From assembly GCF_001667315.1 (NCBI RefSeq), contig NZ_LZHT01000009.1, positions 1 through 64,000 of the forward strand: a stretch of 64,000 bases of DNA, written 5' to 3'. The stretch comes from Mycobacterium sp. 852002-10029_SCH5224772 (GTDB lineage Bacteria > Actinomycetota > Actinomycetes > Mycobacteriales > Mycobacteriaceae). Under the pieces are notes generated by a model. It did not search any database and was not told the DNA's origin. It saw nothing but the letters and a program-made list of their open reading frames with translations. This document shows positions 29,771 to 37,321 of this stretch, one piece after another. Within the stretch, counting starts at the first letter, position 1, and each line of letters starts with the position of its first letter. A program made the translations under genes and the position numbers.

Positions 29771-30771
29771 ATATCCGCGACCAGCTGCAAAGCCTGCGGG
29801 CACGGTCCAAAGACTGGCCCCTGCAGGTGATCCCGCGCGTGTCGTGGGCCGATCAGCACCCGACCTATCGCGACGCACAACCCGCCATCATCGAGGCGGC
29901 GCTGCGACGTTCCCAGCACCGACCTACCGGCAACTGGTATGCGTTCGCCGCCAGCCGCCAGGTGGTCGGCGGGCGGCCGTTCGGCGCGCGTGTCGCCGGG
30001 GTCGAGGTTGTCGCCTGGCGCGACGAGCAGCACCGGTTGTGCGTGGGACCGCGCACCTGCCCGCATCTGGGGGCCGACCTCGCCACCGGCAAGGTGCACC
30101 GGGGCGCGCTGGTGTGCCGGTGGCACGGGCTGACCCTGGACGGGCGCGCCCGTGAATTCGGTTGGAGCCCACTACCCGGTCACGACGACGGCACCCTGGT
30201 CTGGGTGCGCCTCGATGCGGTCGGACGGGAGGCGCCACTGGAGCTTCCGGTCATTGCGGACCGGCCGACCGGCGACACCCTGGCCGCCGTCGCCAGCATG
30301 GATGGCGTCTGCGAGCCGATCGACATCATTGCCAACCGGCTCGATCCGTGGCACGGCGCTTGGTTTCACCCGTACTCGTTCACCCGCCTCGAGGTGCTCA
30401 CCACGCCGACAGAACAGGCCGACCGCTTCATGGTGGCGGTGACCTTCCGGATGGGACGGCTGGGGGTGCCCGTCGTCGCGGAGTTCAGTTGCCCGGAGGC
30501 CCGCACGATCGTCATGCGCATCGTGGATGGCGAGGGGTCGGGCAGCGTCGTCGAAACCCATGCCACCCCAATCGGTTTAGGCCCCGACGGCCGTCCCCGC
30601 ACCGCCGTTCTGGAGGCCACCATCGCACATTCGGGGCGGCCCGGGTTCAAGCGGGCCGCTCGGTTGGCGCCGCTGATCACACCGCTCATGCGCGTCGCGT
30701 CCAGCAGGCTCTGGCGCGACGACCTCGCCTACGCCGAGCGCCGCTATCAGGTACGCACCGCACGCGGATGA
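29767..30771 (+). CDS. Rieske non-heme iron oxygenase, DUF5914 family, in the carotenoid operon
   Basis: 334 residues. The N-terminal Rieske [2Fe-2S] domain has C98-x-H100 (TCPHLGADL) and C117-x2-H120 (VCRWHGL). The C-terminal domain, typical of the DUF5914 extension of actinobacterial Rieske proteins, contains N190-x2-D193-x2-H196-x4-H201 (NRLDPWHGAWFH), exactly the mononuclear-iron ligand pattern of Rieske oxygenases. It is therefore probably a catalytic oxygenase rather than only an electron carrier. ATG 29767 overlaps the CrtU-type gene. The substrate is inferred to be the carotenoid (ring hydroxylation, ketolation or cleavage); no reductase gene is adjacent. Confidence 0.85.
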   Translation: MNIRDQLQSLRARSKDWPLQVIPRVSWADQHPTYRDAQPAIIEAALRRSQHRPTGNWYAFAASRQVVGGRPFGARVAGVEVVAWRDEQHRLCVGPRTCPHLGADLATGKVHRGALVCRWHGLTLDGRAREFGWSPLPGHDDGTLVWVRLDAVGREAPLELPVIADRPTGDTLAAVASMDGVCEPIDIIANRLDPWHGAWFHPYSFTRLEVLTTPTEQADRFMVAVTFRMGRLGVPVVAEFSCPEARTIVMRIVDGEGSGSVVETHATPIGLGPDGRPRTAVLEATIAHSGRPGFKRAARLAPLITPLMRVASSRLWRDDLAYAERRYQVRTARG

Positions 30772-30780
30772 CCCACAGCG

Positions 30781-31227
30781 GTGCGGCGCCCGTGCAAGAA
30801 TTGTCGGATCAGTTCCGCACCCGGGTCCGCCTCGGCTGCCACGAGGCGCTATGCTGCCGCGGTCGCAGTGACCGTCGGCGCGCACCTTGCGTACCTGCTG
30901 TATGTGCCTGGCGGCGGCTTTCTGGCATTGCGCTGGCCGCGCACCATGGTGCTGCACGTGCCGGCCGTCGGTTGGGGCATCGCGGTTGTCGCGCTCAGGC
31001 TTCCGTGCCCATTGACGACGCTGGAATCGTGGGCGCGCCGTCGCGCGAAGATGGATCCGCTGCCGGCGTCGGGCTTCGTCGACCAGTATGTCGCAGGTCA
31101 TTTCGTGCCGACCGGGCGCATCGGTGCCGCGCAGGCCTTGGCGTTCAGCGCGGCGGGCGTGTCATGGTGCGTCCTCGCGCGGCGGAGTCTGCGGCCCCGG
31201 ACGCGGGCCGTCGGCACGGGCGGCTGA
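30781..31227 (+). CDS. DUF2784 small integral membrane protein
   Basis: About 148 residues. Three or four hydrophobic helices with the DUF2784 pattern are visible: AHLAYLLYVPGGGFLALRWP, HVPAVGWGIAVV, CPLTTLESWARRRAKMDP and GFVDQYVAGHFVPTGR. Function of the family is unknown. GTG at 30781 is nine bases after the Rieske stop; the first ~25 residues are not clearly conserved, so an internal GTG near 30866 is possible. It is the last gene of the crt operon and is convergent with the small gene on the other strand. Confidence 0.75.
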   Translation: MRRPCKNCRISSAPGSASAATRRYAAAVAVTVGAHLAYLLYVPGGGFLALRWPRTMVLHVPAVGWGIAVVALRLPCPLTTLESWARRRAKMDPLPASGFVDQYVAGHFVPTGRIGAAQALAFSAAGVSWCVLARRSLRPRTRAVGTGG

Positions 31228-31383
31228 CCGCCGCCACAGTAGCCACCCGGCGACCAGCACAAGTGCCGCCAACACGATCGCGGCGGGCCACATGGCCAGT
31301 TGGGCAAGCCACAAACGCCGTTGCAGGCGGAGCGCTTTGCGCTGGGTGCGCCGCAGGCGTTGCGACGTCTCGATCACGGTCAT
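31162..31383 (-). CDS. Small single-helix membrane protein (hypothetical)
   Basis: 73 residues with a basic N-terminal segment (RLRRTQRKALRLQRRL), one clear transmembrane helix (about 27-50) and a Pro/Arg-rich tail. It overlaps the 3' end of the convergent DUF2784 gene by 66 bases. No family is recognised. The amphipathic basic start and clean helix suggest a real gene, but its short length and overlap keep confidence low. Confidence 0.4.
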   Translation of the reverse strand: MTVIETSQRLRRTQRKALRLQRRLWLAQLAMWPAAIVLAALVLVAGWLLWRRSAARADGPRPGPQTPPREDAP

Positions 31384-31694
31384 CGCCCATCACATACCCG
31401 AGGCGCACGCGTTCAAACCACAGGCCGCCGCGGTCGGTAGGCCCAACGACTTGACTATTAACTATGTGAATCGTATCGGCGATTCGTGCCCAGCTCAGCG
31501 GGAATCACCGACGCGTTCGAAACTCACCGGCCACGCCGACCTCCAACTCGACGCGGCGGTGTCGCCTCCAACCACCGGCTAAGCCACGGTGATCCGACAG
31601 GGGTGCCGTAGGCTGAGGGCCACCGACCGGACCAGGCCGCGCAGAGCGGTCCCGAAACGCAGGCCGGCGTATCTTGCAAGAAGGATGCGGGTAA
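31384..31694. other. Gene-poor gap upstream of the MarR gene with a candidate promoter
   Basis: 311 bases without a supportable gene. An AT-rich stretch at about 31450-31480 contains TTGACT followed 17 bases later by TATCGG, a possible promoter reading toward the MarR gene, overlapping a loose inverted repeat (TTGAC...GTGAA). The rest is ordinary GC-rich sequence. The similarity to the motif before crtE and the MMPL gene is weak. Confidence 0.35.
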
Positions 31695-32261
31695 GTGACC
31701 AAGCGCGGCGCCGCTGACGGGCGAATAGAACGAGCCGAACTCGAGAAGTTGATGTCGGCCGACATGCGCGCGATCACAGCACAGTCCGACCGCATCGGCC
31801 GGCACTTCGCGCGGCAAAACGAGGTCAGCGGCACCGACTTCCGCGCGCTGCTGCACATCATGGTCGCCGAAACCGCCGGAACGCCTTTGACGGCGGCGCA
31901 ATTGCGCAGGCGCATGGATGTATCGCCCGCGGCGATCACCTATCTCGTGGACCGCATGATCGACGCCGGGCACGTCCGGCGCGAACCGGACCCGCAGGAC
32001 CGCCGCAAGACGCTGCTGCGCTACGAGAAAGCGGGAATGGCGCTGGCGCGCTCATTCTTCACGCCCCTCGGCGCCGAGTTGCATACCGCCCTCGCCGACC
32101 TGCCCGACCGCGACTTGGCCGCCGCCCACCGGGTTTTCACGGCGATGGCCGAGGCGATGTCCACCTTCGAATCCACGCTCACCGCACCGCATCCCAAACG
32201 GACCGCCGCCCCGGAGGGGAGGCGCGCCCCGGCGAAACGCCGCGGCAGCGCGGTGCGCTGA
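31695..32261 (+). CDS. MarR-family transcriptional regulator of the island
   Basis: 188 residues with a winged-helix MarR core: TDFRALLHIMVAE, then LTAAQLRRRMDVSPAAITYLVDRMIDAGHVRREPDPQDRRKTLLR covering helix-turn-helix and wing. The Lys/Arg/Pro-rich tail is extra. GTG at 31695 follows AAGAAGGA. It lies between the crt operon and the glycosyltransferase-idi2 genes and is the only dedicated regulator in the island, so it is the best candidate to bind the shared motif at 23114 and 34691. MarR proteins often respond to phenolic or oxidative signals. Confidence 0.85.
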   Translation: MTKRGAADGRIERAELEKLMSADMRAITAQSDRIGRHFARQNEVSGTDFRALLHIMVAETAGTPLTAAQLRRRMDVSPAAITYLVDRMIDAGHVRREPDPQDRRKTLLRYEKAGMALARSFFTPLGAELHTALADLPDRDLAAAHRVFTAMAEAMSTFESTLTAPHPKRTAAPEGRRAPAKRRGSAVR

Positions 32262-32279
32262 GACGCACCGGCGGCCCGG

Positions 32280-33530
32280 CTAGTGCACCGGGCGCTCGAC
32301 GGTGCGGCCCAACAGCCGCTGCTCGATCAGATCCGCTCCGCGGGCCACACCTCCGGTGGCGGCGAACCCGGCGGCGACCCGGCGCGCCCCGTCCGCCATC
32401 GTCATTGCCTGACGCACCTTCGCTTTCAGCCGCGCCGGTGTGAGGTCTTTCGCCCTCAGGCGGGTGCCGCACCGGGCGACCTCCACCCGCCGGGCGACTT
32501 CGGCCTGATCGCGGGCGAAGGGAACGACACAGACCGGTACGCCCCGGTCGAGAGCCTTCAGCGTGGTCCCCATTCCGCCATGCGTGATCGCGCAGGCGGC
32601 CTTCTTCAAAATGGCGGCATGCGGCGCGAACCGGCATACCGTCGCGTTGACGGGCCGAGGCAGATCGGCGGGTATGCCCGCCGGAAACGTCGCCACGACG
32701 TGAACGTCCTCGTCGGCCAGCGCGCGCAAGGCGATTCGCCCCAGCGGTTCGTCGGCCTGCCGCAGCGACGACGTGTTCACCAGCACGACCGGCCGGTCGA
32801 GGTCATCGATCCAACTCGGTGTCACGGTTTCGGTGGGCTCGAATACGCACGCGCCGATGTGGTGCACCACATCGCGCCAGCCGGGATGCCGATACTCGAA
32901 AGGCTCCCCTCCGACGGCCAGCATCAGCGGCGCGCGCCGCATGAAGCCGTCCACAGATTCCACCGGCGGCAGCCCCAGCTGCGCGCGAATTGCGTTGATG
33001 CGCGGCAGCATTGGCCGGTCGAACAGGTACCTCACGATCGGGCGCACCGTGGCGTCCCGGACCTCGCCGACGACGCCGGCCAGGGGCCGCAGCCCCGGCC
33101 CGAACGGTGGCACTCCCCGGGAGCGCAGGTACGGGGTAAACGGCGAAAACAGCAACCACGGAATTTCCCCGGCGTCGGCGGCCGACAAGGCACCCCAGCA
33201 GTTCGCGTCCACGATGACCGCATCCGGCCGAACCTCGGCCACCGCACGTCGCACGTCGTCGACCTCGAACACCGCGCGCCGGCACAGCACGTCGACGGAT
33301 GAGGTCAAGACTTCCAACGCGTTTCGCGCCTGCCAGTCCCTTCCGACGATCGCCTCGATTCGCGGATCGACGGGCGCGGCGTGCACACCAACGGAGCGCA
33401 TCGTCGAGACGCCGCTTGCCATGGTGCGCACATGAACGTCGTGACCCCGCCGGACGAGTTCGGTCAGCAGGGCGCCGACCGGCAGCAGATGCCCGAGTGC
33501 CGGCGAGCCGTACGCCAGGATGACAGCCAC
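32280..33530 (-). CDS. UDP-glycosyltransferase (MGT/CrtX type)
   Basis: GT1-family enzyme of about 416 residues. The N terminus (VILAYGSPALGHLLPVGALLTELVRRGHDV) holds the acceptor-side HLLP histidine region. The C-terminal donor signature is ITHGGMGTTLKALDRGVPVCVVPFARDQ. Relatives glycosylate carotenoids (CrtX), macrolides and other lipophilic hydroxyls. GTG at 33530 lies 11 bp after the idi2 stop, so the two form an operon. Next to a Rieske oxygenase able to create a hydroxyl, carotenoid glycosylation is a reasonable inference. Confidence 0.85.
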   Translation of the reverse strand: MAVILAYGSPALGHLLPVGALLTELVRRGHDVHVRTMASGVSTMRSVGVHAAPVDPRIEAIVGRDWQARNALEVLTSSVDVLCRRAVFEVDDVRRAVAEVRPDAVIVDANCWGALSAADAGEIPWLLFSPFTPYLRSRGVPPFGPGLRPLAGVVGEVRDATVRPIVRYLFDRPMLPRINAIRAQLGLPPVESVDGFMRRAPLMLAVGGEPFEYRHPGWRDVVHHIGACVFEPTETVTPSWIDDLDRPVVLVNTSSLRQADEPLGRIALRALADEDVHVVATFPAGIPADLPRPVNATVCRFAPHAAILKKAACAITHGGMGTTLKALDRGVPVCVVPFARDQAEVARRVEVARCGTRLRAKDLTPARLKAKVRQAMTMADGARRVAAGFAATGGVARGADLIEQRLLGRTVERPVH

Positions 33531-33541
33531 GTCGCGTGGAT

Positions 33542-34588
33542 CTACGTCACGCGGACGAGGTCGACGTCGCGCAGCGCCGCAAGGTCGGCCGCACCGCAGC
33601 CGTGCAGGCACACCCGAAGCTCGTCGATGAACGGCTGCAGCCAATCCACGACGGCGGCGGTGGATTCGATCGCTGCCGCCAGCAGCGGCCGGGCCACCGC
33701 CACGACGTCGGCACCCAGCGCGATCGCCTTGGCCGCGTCCATCCCGGTTCGGATGCCGCCGGAAGCCACCAACGGGATCTCGGGCAGCGCCTCGCGCACC
33801 TCCAGGACCGCACGCGCGGTGGGGATGCCCCAGTCGGCCAACTCCGGGTGGCGCAGTTCGCCGTAACGCACGAACTGTTCGACCCGCGACCACGACGTGC
33901 CGCCGGCGCCCGCCACGTCAATTCCGGCAATCGGAAGCTTGCCTTCGGCCCCAAGGAGTTCCGCCACCGCGGCGCCGCCGATCCCGTGGCCGACCTCCTT
34001 GAGCAACACCGGGTAGCCGAGGACGTCGGCCGCTTCTCGCAGCCGGTCCACCGACCCGGAAAAGTCGGTGTCGCCGTTGTCTTGCATCGCTTCCTGCAAC
34101 GGGTTGGTGTGGACGGCGAGGGCGTCGGCGCCGACCCGATCGAGGGCCTTCGCCAGATCGGGCACGGCCGCCTTCGCCAGTTGAGATAGTCCGATGTTGC
34201 CGAATAGCAAGGCATCTGGGGCGACATCGCGAACCGTGAAGCTGTCCGCGGCGCGCTCCCCCAGCGCGCTGTCGAGCATGATGCGCTGCGAGCCGAGCAT
34301 CATACCGACGCCCAGCTGTTGCGCGGCCGCCGCCAGATTGCGGTTGATCGTCCCGGACAGCTCGGCGCCCCCGGTCATCGCGCCGATGAGGATCGGAGAC
34401 AGCAGGTTGACGCCGAAAAACGAGGTGGACAGGTCGATGTCGCCCAAGCTGGTCTGCGTGAGGGCGTTATACGGCAATTGATACCGGTCCAGGCCGGTGG
34501 TGACCCCTTCATAACCGACCGGCTCGCCAAGGCACACATCGATGTGCCGCCGCTTGCGATTCCTCATCGCCCCACGGTCAGTGGTCAT
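33542..34588 (-). CDS. fni: Type 2 isopentenyl diphosphate isomerase (FMN)
   Basis: Interconverts IPP and DMAPP, balancing the C5 pool for GGPP. About 348 residues with the type 2 features: [14 protein letters not shown] near the start, [17 protein letters not shown], the [19 protein letters not shown] substrate loop, [11 protein letters not shown] and the FMN-phosphate site [24 protein letters not shown] 34588 is used; a TTG at 34597 and an ATG at 34567 are alternatives, none with a strong ribosome site. It heads the idi2-glycosyltransferase operon, divergent from the MMPL gene. Many mycobacteria rely on type 1 isomerase, so this copy looks dedicated to the pigment pathway. Confidence 0.93.
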   Translation of the reverse strand: MTTDRGAMRNRKRRHIDVCLGEPVGYEGVTTGLDRYQLPYNALTQTSLGDIDLSTSFFGVNLLSPILIGAMTGGAELSGTINRNLAAAAQQLGVGMMLGSQRIMLDSALGERAADSFTVRDVAPDALLFGNIGLSQLAKAAVPDLAKALDRVGADALAVHTNPLQEAMQDNGDTDFSGSVDRLREAADVLGYPVLLKEVGHGIGGAAVAELLGAEGKLPIAGIDVAGAGGTSWSRVEQFVRYGELRHPELADWGIPTARAVLEVREALPEIPLVASGGIRTGMDAAKAIALGADVVAVARPLLAAAIESTAAVVDWLQPFIDELRVCLHGCGAADLAALRDVDLVRVT

Positions 34589-34597
34589 CGCCGGCAA

Positions 34598-34639
34598 CCA
34601 TCGCGTCCATCAATGTCTTTCCATCGCGTCCATAATGTC
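34598..34639. repeat. Tandem direct repeat at the idi2 5' end
   Basis: CCATCGCGTCCAT followed by (C)AATGTC occurs at 34598-34617 and again at 34621-34639, 23 bases apart start to start. Read on the idi2 strand the copies lie directly before the start codon. Two helical turns of spacing suits a regulator binding in tandem, or the repeat may be simple slippage. Confidence 0.6.
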
Positions 34640-34656
34640 CATAGTGCCCCCTTTGC

Positions 34657-34685
34657 GCACCGCCATCACGACGCGATGGCGGTGC
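34657..34685. repeat. Perfect inverted repeat between idi2 and the MMPL gene
   Basis: GCACCGCCATC-N7-GATGGCGGTGC: 11-base arms, exact complement. It ends 5 bp before the MarR-type palindrome at 34691. It could be a hairpin in the MMPL 5' leader or a second operator. No T-run follows on either strand, so a terminator is unlikely. Confidence 0.6.
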
Positions 34686-34690
34686 ATCAT

Positions 34691-34719
34691 TTCAGTTGAT
34701 TAATGTTTAACAAACTGAA
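34691..34719. promoter_or_regulatory. 29-bp palindrome over the MMPL ribosome site, candidate MarR operator
   Basis: Symmetric layout TTCAGTT-N3-TAA-N3-TTA-N3-AACTGAA: all fixed positions pair. It ends 6 bp before the GTG start at 34726 and covers part of the GAAAGG ribosome site, so a bound protein would block expression. The right part (AATGTTTAA-N5-TGAA) is identical to the site before crtE. The divergent idi2 gene starts about 100 bp away and could be controlled from the same site. Confidence 0.75.
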
Positions 34720-34725
34720 AGGGTT

Positions 34726-36834
34726 GTGTTCGTGGTGTGGGAACCCTTGGCCACCGCTGTCGCCGGCCGACGTTCGTGGCTGCTCGCGCTCGTCGCGGCC
34801 CTGCTGGGCATCGGCTTTTTGGTGTTCATCGGCGGGAACGCGGCTGCCGGCCAGTCGCCCCGGTCGCTACCCGACGACTCCCCATCGGCCGAAGTGGACG
34901 CGCTGTCCCGGCAGTTCCCCGGCGGCGACCGCGCCCCGCTGATCGTGGTGGTCAGCCGCGCCGACGGTGCGGTGCTGAGCCCTTCCGACGTCGGCGCCGC
35001 CCAGGCGGCCCGCGATCGCGCGCTGGCCGCAGCGCAACCCGGCGGCGCCGCGGCGCCCGCGCTGCCGTCGAAGGACGGAAAGGCCGTCCTGGGCATCGTG
35101 CCGATCAGCGCCAACCTGTCCGGGCTTGCCCTCGATCACACCGTCACCGCGCTGCGCACGGCCGCGGCGACGGGCCTGCCCGCTGACCTGCAGGTTCACG
35201 TCACCGGCGGCCCGGCGTTCGGCGCCGACATCGCCAGCGCCTTCACCAACGCCAACATCACCCTGCTCGCGGTGACGACGTCGGTGGTGGCGCTGCTGCT
35301 GATCGCCACCTACCGGTCCCCGGTGCTGTGGCTGGTCCCCTTGCTCGTCGTCGGATTCGCCGATCGGGTCGCCGCCGCGGCCGGCACGGCGGTGGCGTCG
35401 TGGACCGGGTTGAGCTTTGACGGCGCCACGTCCGGGATCACCAGCGTGCTGGTGTTCGGGGCAGGCACCAATTACGCGCTGTTGTTGATTTCTCGGTATC
35501 GCCAAGAGCTTCGGCGCCATTGCGGTCACCGTGACGCGTTGCGTCACGCCGTGCGCCGAGCGGGCCCGACCATCGTTGCCAGCAATGCCACCGTGGTGCT
35601 GGCGCTGCTCACGCTGCTGTTCGCCGCGACGCCGAGCACGCGCAGTCTGGGAGCGCTGGCGGCATGCGGACTCGTGGTCGCCGCGGTGTCGGTCCTGCTG
35701 ATCCTGCCGCCATTGCTCGCCGTGTGCGGCCGGCGACTGTTTTGGCCGTTCATCCCGCACGCCGGGGAGGACGCGGCCGTAGATTCCGGTGCCTGGCGTC
35801 GCGTGGCGGAATGGGTGGCCCGTCGTCCCGGGTTGGTTGCGGTGGTCGCGATCGCGGTCCTGGCCGCCCTGGGCACGGGCTTGTGGGGGACCCGGATCGG
35901 GTTGTCGCAGACCGAGCAATTCCGCGTACGCGCGGATTCGGTGTCCGGCTATGCCGTTGTGGCCGAACACTTCCCGGCGGGCCTGGCCAACCCGACGCTG
36001 GTCGTCGCCCCCACAGCCAACGCGTCGTCCGTGCAGCAGGCGATCGCGGCCACTCCCGGGGTCGTCTCGGTGACCGAGTCCGGCCGCTCGGCGTCGGGGT
36101 TGACGAAGTGGTCGGTGGTGATCGACGCACCGCCGTCATCCAAACGGGCATTCGGTGTCGTTGCCGCACTGCGGGATTCGACCCGCGCCGCCGAAGCCGG
36201 TGCGCTGGTGGGCGGGGCCGACGCGCAGGCCCTCGACGTCCGGGACGCGGCCGCGCATGACCGCGTGCTGCTGATCCCGGCGATCCTGGCCGTCATCCTG
36301 GTCGTCCTCTACGTGTTGCTGCGCTCGGTCCTCGCGCCACCGACCCTGCTGGCCGCGACGATTCTGGGTGCGCTGGCCGCGCTGGGCATGGGCGGCTGGG
36401 CGAGTATCCACGTCTTCGGGTTTCCGGCACTGGACAACACCACGCCGTTGTTCGCGTTTTTGTTCTTGGCCGCCCTCGGCGTGGACTACACCATCTTTCT
36501 GGTCACCCGCGCCCGCGAGGAGTCCGCGCAGCACGGCTCCCGCGATGGGATGGTGCGCGCCGTCTCGGCCACCGGCGGCGTGATCACCAGCGCGGGCATC
36601 GTTTTGGCCGCGGTGTTCTGCGTGCTCGGGGTGTTGCCGTTGATCGTCCTGACCCAGTTGGGGATCATCGTCGGCCTGGGCATCCTGCTCGACACCTTCG
36701 TGGTGCGCACCCTGGTCATCCCGGCGTTGTTCGCCCTCATCGGCGACCGGATCTGGTGGCCCAACAGCCCTTCCTACACCGAACCCGTTGAGCAGCAAGC
36801 GGATCAGGCCCAATGCGAACGGAGTACACCGTGA
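34726..36834 (+). CDS. MMPL-family (ActII-3/YdfJ-like) RND transporter
   Basis: 702-residue inner-membrane transporter, shorter than the MmpL4/5 type and resembling the ActII-3 group that exports antibiotics, pigments or lipids. Two repeated halves are visible, with periplasmic loops at about 45-165 and 395-500. In the second half the relay pair is intact (LGVDYTIFLV). In the first half the aligned position is Asn (GAGTNYALLL, N249). GTG 34726 follows GAAAGG. The stop overlaps the tspO start (GTGA). Its place beside pigment genes and under the shared operator suggests it moves the carotenoid or its glycoside to the envelope. Confidence 0.88.
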   Translation: MFVVWEPLATAVAGRRSWLLALVAALLGIGFLVFIGGNAAAGQSPRSLPDDSPSAEVDALSRQFPGGDRAPLIVVVSRADGAVLSPSDVGAAQAARDRALAAAQPGGAAAPALPSKDGKAVLGIVPISANLSGLALDHTVTALRTAAATGLPADLQVHVTGGPAFGADIASAFTNANITLLAVTTSVVALLLIATYRSPVLWLVPLLVVGFADRVAAAAGTAVASWTGLSFDGATSGITSVLVFGAGTNYALLLISRYRQELRRHCGHRDALRHAVRRAGPTIVASNATVVLALLTLLFAATPSTRSLGALAACGLVVAAVSVLLILPPLLAVCGRRLFWPFIPHAGEDAAVDSGAWRRVAEWVARRPGLVAVVAIAVLAALGTGLWGTRIGLSQTEQFRVRADSVSGYAVVAEHFPAGLANPTLVVAPTANASSVQQAIAATPGVVSVTESGRSASGLTKWSVVIDAPPSSKRAFGVVAALRDSTRAAEAGALVGGADAQALDVRDAAAHDRVLLIPAILAVILVVLYVLLRSVLAPPTLLAATILGALAALGMGGWASIHVFGFPALDNTTPLFAFLFLAALGVDYTIFLVTRAREESAQHGSRDGMVRAVSATGGVITSAGIVLAAVFCVLGVLPLIVLTQLGIIVGLGILLDTFVVRTLVIPALFALIGDRIWWPNSPSYTEPVEQQADQAQCERSTP

Positions 36835-37310
36835 ACAAATCGATCTTGGGTGCGACAGCCCTGGGCGTCGCGGTAGCCGCCGGCGCCGGCAGCGTCGCCA
36901 GCGCCGACGCCGCCTCGTGGTGGTATTCGCGGCTTCGCAAGCCCGCATACCAGCCGCCCCCCGCCGCCTTCCCCACCGTGTGGACCACTCTTTACGCGGA
37001 CATCGCGGCCACGTCGGCGGTGGCCCTCGACCGGTTTCGCGCAACCGGGCAGCATGACAAGGCGCGTAACTACGCCGCGGCGCTCGTGGTGAATCTGCTC
37101 CTCAACGCCGGGTGGAGTTGGCTTTTCTTTCGGTACCACAAGCTCGGCGCGGCTGCGGTGGGTGCCGCGGCGCTGACGGCCAGCAGTGCCGACCTGGTCA
37201 GGCGCACGGCCGACGCCAGTCCGCGGGGCGGGCTGGCGCTACTGCCCTATCCGGTGTGGTGCGGCTTCGCGACAGTCCTGTCCACCCACATCTGGCGGCT
37301 CAACCGTTAG
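36831..37310 (+). CDS. tspO: TspO/MBR-family tryptophan-rich sensory protein
   Basis: Five-helix membrane protein of about 159 residues that binds porphyrins and related ligands; in photosynthetic bacteria it modulates pigment gene expression in response to oxygen and light. Characteristic parts are SWWYSRLRKPAYQPPPAAFPTVWTTLY, the NLLLNAGWSWLFF segment and the C-terminal LLPYPVWCGFATVLSTHIWRLN. GTG 36831 is chosen: GGAG lies six bases upstream and it overlaps the MMPL stop. An upstream ATG at 36813 would overlap more. It is followed by the photolyase after 11 bp. Confidence 0.92.
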   Translation: MNKSILGATALGVAVAAGAGSVASADAASWWYSRLRKPAYQPPPAAFPTVWTTLYADIAATSAVALDRFRATGQHDKARNYAAALVVNLLLNAGWSWLFFRYHKLGAAAVGAAALTASSADLVRRTADASPRGGLALLPYPVWCGFATVLSTHIWRLNR

Positions 37311-37321
37311 GGGGTCGAATA

